Shown piece after piece: positions 7,095 through 14,439 of a stretch of DNA of 55,816 nucleotides. This DNA comes from an uncultured Cellvibrio sp. Lineage in GTDB: Bacteria; Pseudomonadota; Gammaproteobacteria; Pseudomonadales; Cellvibrionaceae. Location: positions 1-55,816 of the forward strand of contig CAMLOU010000004.1 of assembly GCA_946481735.1 (NCBI GenBank), given 5' to 3'. The translations under genes were made by a program, and so were the position numbers. The notes beneath the pieces are model-generated. The model did no database searches. It was not told the DNA's origin and was given only the letters and a program-made list of their open reading frames with translations. The stretch's first letter is position 1; the number at the start of each line of letters is the position of its first letter.

Positions 7095-9581
7095 TCAGGG
7101 ACGTTTGGCTTGTTGCTTTGCCAGGGCATCGGCGGCCAATGCCAGGAACATATAATTGGTTGCACCGCCACCCATCACGTATTCCGTTTGCTGCCAGAAA
7201 AACGGCCAGACTTTTAACTCAGGTAAATCCGGACGAATCAATGCAGTTCCGGAGATCACACCACCGGGGATGTAAGACCAATCCGCACGATTCACACCAT
7301 ACGCGACGATAGCGGAATTGGCGCCGACACCCGAGGCAAAGGATTGTGTGTTGTCTCCCGGATGAACACCCAGCACAAAATTCAAGGCATTGAGATAGAA
7401 ATCGGCGCTGGTGTGCTCAGGCCAGGCTTTGTTGAAAAAATATTGTTTAACGCCAAAGTCCTGGATGGTCCAACCGGCTCCCCAGATATTGGGCTTGTAG
7501 GGAACACCGTAGGGCGATTCCGTCTTGGCGGCTTCACGCAAGGCCTGTTGATGTTGCGCAACAGCGTCGGATACCGCAGCAACAAACGCAGGATTGTTAA
7601 TCTGTTTCATCACCCGTCCGATGGTCCAACCGGTGTCTGCAATCTTGCTGATAACATCAGCTTGCATGGCCACCAGTTCATCCCGATATTGCTGGTCATT
7701 GGTTGATAAAATGAGTTCAGCCAATACAAAGGCTTTTACCGCGATATCGTCGCTACGCGTAAAGGCCTCGCGATACAAAGCCTGCGCTACCGTAAGCGCT
7801 TCTTTTGCCATCTCGGGATTGTAATTACGTAAAACCCGCGACGCGGCAGCCAATCCCGCCGCAACATCAAGTTCACGGTTGGGATTATCTTCCGTAAATA
7901 CCCAGCGATCATCCGCGGTGCCCGATTTGCCATGTTTAATTTCACCGGGTTTTAGGTTCGCATCGTACTCGAAATTATCGGTTTGCACCGATGCATCGCC
8001 CAGCAGCACATACTGACGAATAGTCGGCTCAATAATGCCGCGATACAACCGGCCCATGGCGCGATAGCCACCGAGAATACTCAGCAAACCGTGTTCAACT
8101 TGTTGCAGCGCATCATTCTTGCCATCGGGCACATGAATCTCAACCAGGCGCTTCTCCTGGTCAATCAAGGTGGCGTCGTAATCGAGACCGAATTCTTCCA
8201 CCATCATAGCCAGCAACCAGACTGTGCCAATTTGCGATTCAACGCGTAGATCATAATCACCCGCGTCGTGCCAGCCGCCCACATTTAAACCGGGTACGCG
8301 TTCACCGGGTTTAAATGTTGTTAAGGTGGAGGGACCGGAAATGTAGCCATCAATATGATTGAAATTTACCGGCGCCATGATGGCGTCATCAAGGTGATCA
8401 AGCCCGTGCCACACGCGATATTTTTCATTTACACGCATGTGACACATTTGTACGGGCAGAAAATATTCGAGCGTCGGTTGCCAGGCGTGGCGGTCAAAGA
8501 CATCATCACCGATTTTAAATGCGTGGGACGTTTTATCGCGGTAGCTCACGACATACATTCCCGGCTCAGTCACGTCGGAAAAATCGTAGGTGAGATAGTG
8601 GTAGCGCAGGAATTTTCCCCAGGCTTCCGGCTTGCCGCGTTGAACCACTTTTTTGCCGTCTTCGGTCAAGCGATACAAGGTCACGCGATCAGCCTTGGTG
8701 TCGATCGCATCCTGTTCAATCACCACTTTTTTTGATTGCCGGGTGCTGTAACCCAATTGTGAAACCTGAATAACCGGTGCGTAGCGCCAGTTCTTTACCA
8801 CATTGGGCGTAACCACCCATTCAATCGCATTTTTCGTTGCGCCCTCCGGTACTTCACTACGCAGGATGTACCAACCGTTATTATGATTCGCGCGGCCATC
8901 CCATAACTCCAACGCACCGCCCTGCTTCACTTCAATCAGCATGCGTTGCTTGTCCAGATCCGGCGCCAGGGTGAATTTTTTCCCCACAGCCAAAGGTGCC
9001 GTGAGAATTTCGCCGTGATGATCAACCAAAGGACCATTGGGTTGCTGGGGAAAGATACCCGCCTGATCATCCATCAAGAACGATTTGCCAAATAGATGCG
9101 CGGGAAATAATTCGAAGTTAAAACCGACTTTACCGATCCATTCCTTGGGTAAAGGTTTTTCCAGATCCACAGAAATTTTGAAGCTGTTGCCGTCCAGCGC
9201 TGTCACATGAACCTGATAAGTGAACTGCAAGTCCGGGTACAGAATGGGATTAAAACCTTTTCGATCTTTATCCGGGTCGGGGTATGCCAGCGTCTGGGAA
9301 ATCTGTTGGGCTTTTTTATCTACCACCGTTTCACCTACACCACGGGGCACCGGCGACCATTGTCCCGGCGAAGCTTCAAGGCGCAAATCGCCATTAGCCG
9401 CGACGCGGGAACCGTGCTGAATCACGGTTACACCCGTCTGGTGACCATCGGGATAAATGTCAGCAAACACCGTGACATTCAAGCCCTGCGTTGCAAAATA
9501 ATTCTGATCGTTGATTTGCAGATTGGGTTTGGCTTGCACTGTTGCGCACAACAGCAAACCGGCGAATATAAGATAGCGCAT
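7095..9581 (-). CDS. Glycoside hydrolase family 9 protein with N-terminal extension
   Basis: An exported 828-residue GH9 protein. The ATG at 9581 is preferred over the upstream in-frame start at 9617: AGGAGA lies 8 bases before it and it opens a signal peptide (MRYLIFAGLLLCATVQA). About 250 residues of uncharacterised beta-rich extension come first. A CelD_N-type Ig-like domain follows (starts near VIQVSQLGYS), then the (alpha/alpha)6 catalytic domain. GGWHDAGDYD (435-444) carries the nucleophile-activating Asp pair; the proton-donor Glu is probably E800 in WQQTEYVMGGG. The usual NPHHR segment near the C-terminus is replaced by GVGANSAI, unlike classic endoglucanases, so an exo-acting or oligosaccharide-directed activity is possible. 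Likely co-regulated with the receptor locus. Confidence 0.88.
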   Translation of the reverse strand: MRYLIFAGLLLCATVQAKPNLQINDQNYFATQGLNVTVFADIYPDGHQTGVTVIQHGSRVAANGDLRLEASPGQWSPVPRGVGETVVDKKAQQISQTLAYPDPDKDRKGFNPILYPDLQFTYQVHVTALDGNSFKISVDLEKPLPKEWIGKVGFNFELFPAHLFGKSFLMDDQAGIFPQQPNGPLVDHHGEILTAPLAVGKKFTLAPDLDKQRMLIEVKQGGALELWDGRANHNNGWYILRSEVPEGATKNAIEWVVTPNVVKNWRYAPVIQVSQLGYSTRQSKKVVIEQDAIDTKADRVTLYRLTEDGKKVVQRGKPEAWGKFLRYHYLTYDFSDVTEPGMYVVSYRDKTSHAFKIGDDVFDRHAWQPTLEYFLPVQMCHMRVNEKYRVWHGLDHLDDAIMAPVNFNHIDGYISGPSTLTTFKPGERVPGLNVGGWHDAGDYDLRVESQIGTVWLLAMMVEEFGLDYDATLIDQEKRLVEIHVPDGKNDALQQVEHGLLSILGGYRAMGRLYRGIIEPTIRQYVLLGDASVQTDNFEYDANLKPGEIKHGKSGTADDRWVFTEDNPNRELDVAAGLAAASRVLRNYNPEMAKEALTVAQALYREAFTRSDDIAVKAFVLAELILSTNDQQYRDELVAMQADVISKIADTGWTIGRVMKQINNPAFVAAVSDAVAQHQQALREAAKTESPYGVPYKPNIWGAGWTIQDFGVKQYFFNKAWPEHTSADFYLNALNFVLGVHPGDNTQSFASGVGANSAIVAYGVNRADWSYIPGGVISGTALIRPDLPELKVWPFFWQQTEYVMGGGATNYMFLALAADALAKQQAKRP

Positions 9582-9810
9582 GATGTTATTTTCTCCTCGC
9601 TTGTCATACCGGGCCAACAGATCCGCAGTTACGCCGACCCGATATTTTTATGGTTATTGTTTAACGTGAAAGTGAGCCCAAGCGGCGCCAGCATAAACCC
9701 CGGCAGCGTTGTTTGAATCGCTCTATTTTGTGGAGAAATGTTAAATACTGTTAAACGCAGCTTTTTGGACTGGAAACTGATCCAACGATCAAATGGCGAG
9801 ACTCGGGCCG

Positions 9811-11517
9811 CTATTCTGCGACTACGCAGCGGTTACGCCCACCCGCCTTGGCGCTATAAAGCGCACGATCCGCACGGGCAAAAACGCTATCCGTGGTGTC
9901 GCCCGGACGAAATTCGGTAACACCCATAGACAAGGTAATAGCCAATGGTTCTTCTTTATAGTTGAACGCAGTATTCGCTATGGCGGCGCGAATTTTTTCC
10001 AGTACTGTCACCGCTTTTTCCAGCGGCGTTTCCGGCATGATGACGACAAATTCTTCTCCGCCATAGCGGCCGAAGAAATCCACCTCGCGCAACCGTTTTG
10101 CGATCGAGCGGCTGATAACCTTCAGCACCCTATCACCCGCCTGGTGGCCAAAGTTATCATTAATTTTTTTAAAATGATCGAGATCGCAAACTGCCAGGGT
10201 TAACGGATGATTGTAACGCTGCCATCGTTGCCACTCGGCTTCCACGCGTTCGTTGTAGGCTTCGCGATTGGGCAATTCAGTTAATGGATCATGCAGCGCT
10301 TTGTAACGATGCTTTTCCATGGCATTCCGATTACGCTCGGCATCTTCCTCCATCGCTTTGATTTTTTCTGCCAGCGTTTGTAACTGGCCGGTCAATCGTT
10401 GCTGATCCTGTTCACTTTGTTGAAAGGTGTCCAATGCCTGACGAATGTTACCCAGTTGCGAGGTGACTTGCGCTTTTAATTGATTCAGCTCCGTTGCTGT
10501 CGCTACATGGGTTTCCAGGCTGGCCACCTGTTGCATCATTGAATCCTGCAAATTGCGCGAGACTTCGCAACGCGAAGCCTGATGCTCGGCGACGCCACCA
10601 ATCACGCGATAAATGTCAGCCAGCTCCTGGTTCACATTGTTGAGGTAATTAGCAAAAGCCTGGTTGGCCGCCAGATAGGCTTCAACCATTAAGTCGCGGA
10701 CATGCTCCAGGGTGGTAATCACATTATCCGTTGTCAGCCCCTGATGTAGCCGTTGGCGAATAATCTCCACATCAGGAGCAATAGCGTCCGGCACATCAAC
10801 TTTATCGAGCATATCGCTCAATACCTGGCTGACATTGTTCACGATGATTTCCTGGGCCGGCGCAGAGGACATCACACCAGGATGATTCGCCAGGTGGTGA
10901 ACCGGCGCTTGTGCAACACCTGAAGACGTTGCACCGCCATTTGCTTCGGGGCTTTTTACTTCAGGGTCTTCAGGATTTGCCGTTACTGTCGTGGCCGTGC
11001 TGCCGAATAATTTTTGCAAAATACCCGTCGCAGGCTGCTGGAGCTCCTCAAAAACCCGCTGTTGTAATTGAGCCAGGTGCTCCAGCAGCGCGGGATATAA
11101 ACGAATTTTTTCACTGTGATTGGGTATTTGCGCCAGATAATTTCCAATATCTTTTTTTAACGCACGAGACAGAGGTCGATTATGGAAAGGCCGCAGGATA
11201 TCAGTTAATGCCTGACTCATTTGCCGCCCCGTTTCTTCCCGATGCTGTTCAAACCTGACTACCGCCTGGTCAAGTTGATCAAATACCTTTTGGAGATCAC
11301 TGGTATTAAGAGGCGTATCTTTACGCAACGAATGGCGCAAGCTGCCCAGCGCATCATCGAGCGAGTCATTATGCCCATCCGCCGACACACTGAGGCGTAC
11401 CAGCGCTCGCCGCAGGAGTTCCCGCTGTTGTTCTATCGCCTCCTGGGTGTCCAGCGCATCCAGATATTTGTCACGCCAGTTTGTGTGATGAGTGGTATCG
11501 TCCGGGCGATCTACCAT
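9811..11517 (-). CDS. Cytoplasmic diguanylate cyclase with N-terminal coiled-coil region
   Basis: A 568-residue protein with no signal peptide or membrane segment. Residues 1 to about 390 are helical with Gln/Glu-rich coiled coil, resembling the N-terminal domain seen in many pseudomonad diguanylate cyclases. The C-terminal GGDEF domain has an intact GGEEF active site (486-490), preceded five residues earlier by the RxxD inhibitory site REVD. It should therefore make cyclic di-GMP from two GTP and be product-inhibited. The ligand or partner sensed by the N-terminus is unknown. It precedes the GH9 gene on the same strand with a 229-base gap that shows only a TGTTAAA direct repeat near 9739 and 9749. 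Confidence 0.92.
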   Translation of the reverse strand: MVDRPDDTTHHTNWRDKYLDALDTQEAIEQQRELLRRALVRLSVSADGHNDSLDDALGSLRHSLRKDTPLNTSDLQKVFDQLDQAVVRFEQHREETGRQMSQALTDILRPFHNRPLSRALKKDIGNYLAQIPNHSEKIRLYPALLEHLAQLQQRVFEELQQPATGILQKLFGSTATTVTANPEDPEVKSPEANGGATSSGVAQAPVHHLANHPGVMSSAPAQEIIVNNVSQVLSDMLDKVDVPDAIAPDVEIIRQRLHQGLTTDNVITTLEHVRDLMVEAYLAANQAFANYLNNVNQELADIYRVIGGVAEHQASRCEVSRNLQDSMMQQVASLETHVATATELNQLKAQVTSQLGNIRQALDTFQQSEQDQQRLTGQLQTLAEKIKAMEEDAERNRNAMEKHRYKALHDPLTELPNREAYNERVEAEWQRWQRYNHPLTLAVCDLDHFKKINDNFGHQAGDRVLKVISRSIAKRLREVDFFGRYGGEEFVVIMPETPLEKAVTVLEKIRAAIANTAFNYKEEPLAITLSMGVTEFRPGDTTDSVFARADRALYSAKAGGRNRCVVAE

Positions 11518-11595
11518 GGTGAAGCCTGTTCAGTCGTTTTTCTGTGCCTATGATTATAGACGCACTTCATCGAAACACGCTCGCCCAAAACGACG

Positions 11596-11641
11596 CTGCC
11601 CGCCGGTTCCTGCACATGGAAACGCAGGAGCCGGCGGGCAG
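11596..11641. repeat. 18-bp GC-rich stem-loop between dsbA and the cyclase gene
   Basis: CTGCCCGCCGGTTCCTGC pairs with 11624-11641 in 17 of 18 positions (the exception is a T-G pair) around a 10-base loop. It sits 23 bases after the dsbA stop. A T-run does not follow directly (GCGTCGTTTT on the minus strand), so it is an imperfect terminator or a REP-like element. Confidence 0.65.
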
Positions 11642-11664
11642 GCCGTGAGTTTATCGCGTAGGGA

Positions 11665-12297
11665 TTAGAGTGCAGCGCGCTCTTTTTCAATAAGGAAATC
11701 AGCTACTTTCAGCATTTCGCCCTGGCCACTCAACTTGGAGCTGCTGATGCGGTACTTGCCGTTAACAACGATTTCCGGCGTTCCGGTAATACCATAGCCG
11801 CGCGCACGCGCATCAGCCTGTTTTACCTGGCTGGTCACACCAAACGAATTAAACGTCTTCAGTACATCGGCCTTATCTGTGCCGAAGCCCGACAGGAATT
11901 CAGCCCACTGGTCCGGGGTGTTGAAATTTTTGCGTTCAAGGTGAATTGCATTAAAGATCGCCATGTGCGCCTTGTCTTCGATCTTCAATGCTTTGATGGT
12001 GTAAAACGCGCGCGCCAGGTTTTCCATTTGTGAATTCCAGATCGCGTGGGTTTGTACAACAACAACGTCGTCCGGCTGTTGTTTCTTCCAGGCTTGCAAG
12101 GCAGGCTCGAAATTGAAGCAGTGACCGCAGTGGTAAGAAAATACTTCGGCTACTTCAATTTTCTTCGGATCAACGGTTCTTACCGGTTGTTCGAGCACAA
12201 TGTAATGCTCGCCGGCGACATATTCTTGCTTGGATGATTGTTCAGCACAGGCTGCAAGAGAGAGAAAAACGGCAAAAAGGGCCACCAGAAAACGCAT
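11665..12297 (-). CDS. dsbA: Thiol:disulfide interchange protein DsbA, predicted lipoprotein
   Basis: A 210-residue DsbA-family oxidoreductase that introduces disulfides into exported proteins. The active site is CGHC in FSYHCGHCFNFEP rather than the enterobacterial CPHC, as in other pseudomonad-type DsbA proteins. The cis-proline loop is GTPEIVV. The signal ends in LSLAACAEQ, which fits a lipobox (LAAC), so the protein may be membrane-anchored rather than freely periplasmic. GGAG lies 9 bases before the ATG. It neighbours cytochrome c4 as in Pseudomonas, but a terminator separates the two, so dsbA probably has its own promoter in 12298-12454. Confidence 0.93.
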   Translation of the reverse strand: MRFLVALFAVFLSLAACAEQSSKQEYVAGEHYIVLEQPVRTVDPKKIEVAEVFSYHCGHCFNFEPALQAWKKQQPDDVVVVQTHAIWNSQMENLARAFYTIKALKIEDKAHMAIFNAIHLERKNFNTPDQWAEFLSGFGTDKADVLKTFNSFGVTSQVKQADARARGYGITGTPEIVVNGKYRISSSKLSGQGEMLKVADFLIEKERAAL

Positions 12298-12454
12298 AGG
12301 ATTTACTCCGTTGTTATCGAATAGAGTTAAATGTACGCTGCCGCACGCACTATAGAGCCAGGAAGGTTATTCAAGTTCCGCTATCAAAAGCAAGCCATAG
12401 CTTATGCAGCATTGCGTAAAATACTGAAAATGTTCTGAAACCGAACCTCTGATA

Positions 12455-12483
12455 GTAAAAAAGGCGACCTGGGTCGCCTTTTC
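12455..12483 (-). terminator. Terminator of the cytochrome c4 gene
   Basis: Stem AAGGCGACC (12461-12469) / GGTCGCCTT (12472-12480), flanked by A-runs on the left and Ts on the right, so it works in either direction. On the minus strand it follows the cytochrome c4 stop by 27 bases. Confidence 0.85.
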
Positions 12484-12507
12484 ATTTACTGAATTAAATC
12501 AAACCTA

Positions 12508-13191
12508 TTAATTAAGACCAGCAACAAAATTGGCCACAGCTTTGATTTCAGCATCGCTCATCTTTTCTGCCACCAGGCGCATGATCATCTGATCACCGTC
12601 GTTGGTGCGGTTTCCACCACGGAACGCGAGCAGCTGCTTTTCAACATATTCAGCATATTGACCGCTCAAGCGAGGGAAGCCTGCCGGGGCATTACCGTGA
12701 CCATCCGGCGCGTGGCAACCGGTACAGGCCGGTACACCGTTAGCCAGGTTACCCGCACGATAAATCCGCTCGCCCAGATCCAGGCCATCTACCATAATTC
12801 CCGAATTCACTTTTACCTGTAAATCTTTTGCCCCACTTAACTGAATAGTCTGGCCGGCAAAATAGGCTGCAATATCTTGCAGATCCTGATCGCTCAGGTT
12901 GCTGAGCATACCGGTCATCTCAGGCACCGCACGACCAATGGTCGGCTTTTTGGCTGCATCAGTTTCAAGATCCCACGCCTGGATATCCTGCAGTTGCTTA
13001 TAAAGGTAGCGCTCACCCAGGCCGGCGAGTTTGGGGAAGGTTGGCAGAGGGCTGTTGCCATCGGAACCATGACAAGCGGCACACACCGCTACTTTATCTG
13101 CACCCGCTTTGGCATCACCGGCCGCGAATACGCCTTGCGCAATGGCCATCAATCCCAGCGAAAAAAGTGCATGCTTCAGTAAATTTTTCAT
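12508..13191 (-). CDS. cc4: Diheme cytochrome c4
   Basis: A 227-residue exported diheme c-type cytochrome made of two tandem cytochrome c domains. Heme motifs are CAACH (near residue 37) and CTGCH (near residue 156). The signal peptide is MKNLLKHALFSLGLMAIAQGVFA. Each half has a downstream Met suited as sixth heme ligand. Cytochrome c4 is a periplasmic electron carrier, usually membrane-attached, that feeds terminal oxidases; the aa3 oxidase cluster further along the window is a possible partner. It is divergent from engB with about 180 bases between the starts, a conserved gammaproteobacterial arrangement. Confidence 0.95.
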   Translation of the reverse strand: MKNLLKHALFSLGLMAIAQGVFAAGDAKAGADKVAVCAACHGSDGNSPLPTFPKLAGLGERYLYKQLQDIQAWDLETDAAKKPTIGRAVPEMTGMLSNLSDQDLQDIAAYFAGQTIQLSGAKDLQVKVNSGIMVDGLDLGERIYRAGNLANGVPACTGCHAPDGHGNAPAGFPRLSGQYAEYVEKQLLAFRGGNRTNDGDQMIMRLVAEKMSDAEIKAVANFVAGLN

Positions 13192-13368
13192 TGGCTAACC
13201 CGTTGTTCTGATTATGTTTCGTTACGATCACGACGATTTCTTCAGCGGCCTTAATGGCCTTGCCTGTTATGCTCAGGCTACAATTCCGCCCCCGATGCGG
13301 GAACGGCCATTAGAAGCGGTTCGCATTATATACCAACCGTTTAATAACACACCATTTTGCAGGGCTTT

Positions 13369-14004
13369 ATGTGCAGCGACATTGTTTTTAGCAAGGCCTA
13401 TTTCACCAAAAGCGCTCCGAGCTTGCGCGAATGCCCACCGGAGACCGGCGTCGAAGTGGCCTTCGCAGGTCGTTCTAACGCTGGAAAATCCAGTGCAATC
13501 AATGCATTAACCAACAGCAAGCTGGCGCGCACCAGCAAAACGCCCGGTCGCACCCAGTTGATCAACTTCTTCAATCTCTCGGATACACAGCGCCTGGTGG
13601 ACCTGCCCGGCTATGGTTATGCCAAGGTTTCTCGCGACATGAAAGAAGAATGGCAGCGGAATTTGTCCGAGTACCTGCAAAAACGCCAATGTCTGCGCGG
13701 CCTGATACTCTTGATGGACATTCGCCATCCGCTTCAGGATTTCGATGCCACGATGATTCGTTGGGCTATCGATGCCGATATGCCCGTCCATATCTTGCTG
13801 ACCAAGGCCGATAAGCTGAATCGCGGCCCGGCCAACAATGTGCGTCAGGCAGTCATCAAAGAATTGAAAGCAGCAGGTATCGCGGACCGTATCAGCATCC
13901 AATGTTTTTCTGCATTAAAACGCACCGGTATTGAAGAGTTACAAAACCAACTGCAGTCCTGGCTCACCCTGGATAACGCCGAGCACGCACCAGTTTCCCC
14001 ATAA
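13369..14004 (+). CDS. engB: Ribosome-biogenesis GTPase EngB (YihA/YsxC)
   Basis: A 211-residue essential GTPase of the TrmE-Era-EngA-EngB-Septin class, involved in assembly of the large ribosomal subunit. G1 is GRSNAGKSS, the G2 region is SKTPGRTQ, G3 is DLPGYGYA, G4 is TKAD and G5 is the SAL of CFSALKRTG. The ATG at 13369 is used; an in-frame TTG at 13357 is a less likely start. It is convergent with polA across a gap holding two candidate sRNAs, mirroring the polA-spf-engB order of Escherichia coli. Confidence 0.95.
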   Translation: MCSDIVFSKAYFTKSAPSLRECPPETGVEVAFAGRSNAGKSSAINALTNSKLARTSKTPGRTQLINFFNLSDTQRLVDLPGYGYAKVSRDMKEEWQRNLSEYLQKRQCLRGLILLMDIRHPLQDFDATMIRWAIDADMPVHILLTKADKLNRGPANNVRQAVIKELKAAGIADRISIQCFSALKRTGIEELQNQLQSWLTLDNAEHAPVSP

Positions 14005-14012
14005 ACTGCAGG

Positions 14013-14050
14013 CAAAAAAAATCCGGTGACTCAAGAGGAAGATCACCGGA
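14013..14050 (-). terminator. Intrinsic terminator, minus strand, end of candidate sRNA 2
   Basis: Stem 14043-14050 / 14022-14029 (TCCGGTGA with TCACCGGA) followed on the minus strand by eight Ts (14021-14014). It is 9 bases beyond the engB stop but points against engB, so it serves minus-strand transcription. Confidence 0.85.
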
Positions 14051-14128
14051 GTAAAGGACTGACACCCTTGGGGTGATGTCAGTTGAAGCGGTTACAGAAG
14101 CTATGGGGGAGTAGCCACCACTTGCGTT
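14013..14128 (-). ncRNA. Candidate sRNA 2 in the polA-engB gap (ErsA/Spot 42 locus)
   Basis: Minus-strand transcript proposed from about 14128 to the T-run at 14013-14021. A sigma-E-like promoter (14135-14162) precedes it. The RNA would carry an unstructured C-rich stretch, CTACTCCCCCATAG (14114-14101), able to pair with Shine-Dalgarno sequences. It then has an internal hairpin (CTGACA...TGTCAG, 14059-14082) and an intrinsic terminator (TCCGGTGA/TCACCGGA, then eight Ts). No convincing ORF fits. The promoter and terminator are seen; transcription is inferred. Confidence 0.5.
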
Positions 14129-14134
14129 CAAATT

Positions 14135-14162
14135 TACGACCGACGGCCTGATCATTAAGTTC
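14135..14162 (-). promoter_or_regulatory. Sigma-E/sigma-22-like promoter candidate for sRNA 2
   Basis: On the minus strand GAACTT (14162-14157) is followed after 17 bases by TCGTA (14139-14135). GAACTT is the exact -35 hexamer of the RpoE/AlgU family; the -10 element is a partial match. Spacing equals that of the sRNA 1 promoter. Confidence 0.4.
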
Positions 14163-14244
14163 AACGGTCGTTAAATTTTTTATTGATGCCGTGCCAATGT
14201 CGACATTTTTGCCAGTTTTCCCCGGAAATTAACGAATTTCGCCC

Positions 14245-14273
14245 AAAAAAAACCCCGATTTATCATCGGGGTT
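14245..14273 (-). terminator. Intrinsic terminator, minus strand, end of sRNA 1 (and possibly polA)
   Basis: Stem AACCCCGAT (14251-14259) / ATCGGGGTT (14265-14273) with a 5-base loop; on the minus strand it runs into eight Ts (14252-14245). Confidence 0.92.
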
Positions 14274-14354
14274 GCTTCGCTTGATACTTAGAAGGCTTAG
14301 CTGGCTTAAAAAGCCAATCAGGGGGAGGAGTTAGCTCATGAACATAAAACACAC
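14245..14354 (-). ncRNA. Candidate sRNA 1, positional counterpart of ErsA/Spot 42
   Basis: A minus-strand transcript of about 110 bases is proposed from near 14354 to the T-run at 14245. It lies directly downstream of polA, same strand as polA and facing engB, exactly the relation of spf (Spot 42) in E. coli and ersA in Pseudomonas. Features in order: a sigma-E-like promoter, an exposed CU-rich segment CTAACTCCTCCCCCTGA (14333-14317) suited to pairing with Shine-Dalgarno sequences, a small hairpin (TGGCTT-TTT-AAGCCA), and a strong terminator. ErsA is likewise sigma-22-dependent. Sequence homology to ErsA was not tested. Confidence 0.6.
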
Positions 14355-14359
14355 ATTTC

Positions 14360-14387
14360 TATGACATATAGGTAGTTTAATAAGTTC
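14360..14387 (-). promoter_or_regulatory. Sigma-E/sigma-22-like promoter candidate for sRNA 1
   Basis: Minus-strand GAACTT (14387-14382), 17-base spacer, then TCATA (14364-14360). The -35 matches the extracytoplasmic stress sigma consensus exactly; the -10 matches in part (TCnnA). A start near 14354 would follow. Confidence 0.5.
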
Positions 14388-14439
14388 ACCCTCCTGACAA
14401 AATTTTTCTGACGGCTCGGTCAGATCTTCTCCGGGGAGT

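Noticed and set aside
13964..14164. 66-codon minus-strand frame in the polA-engB gap
   Set aside because: It overlaps the engB end and reads through a terminator hairpin, so the sRNA interpretation fits better.
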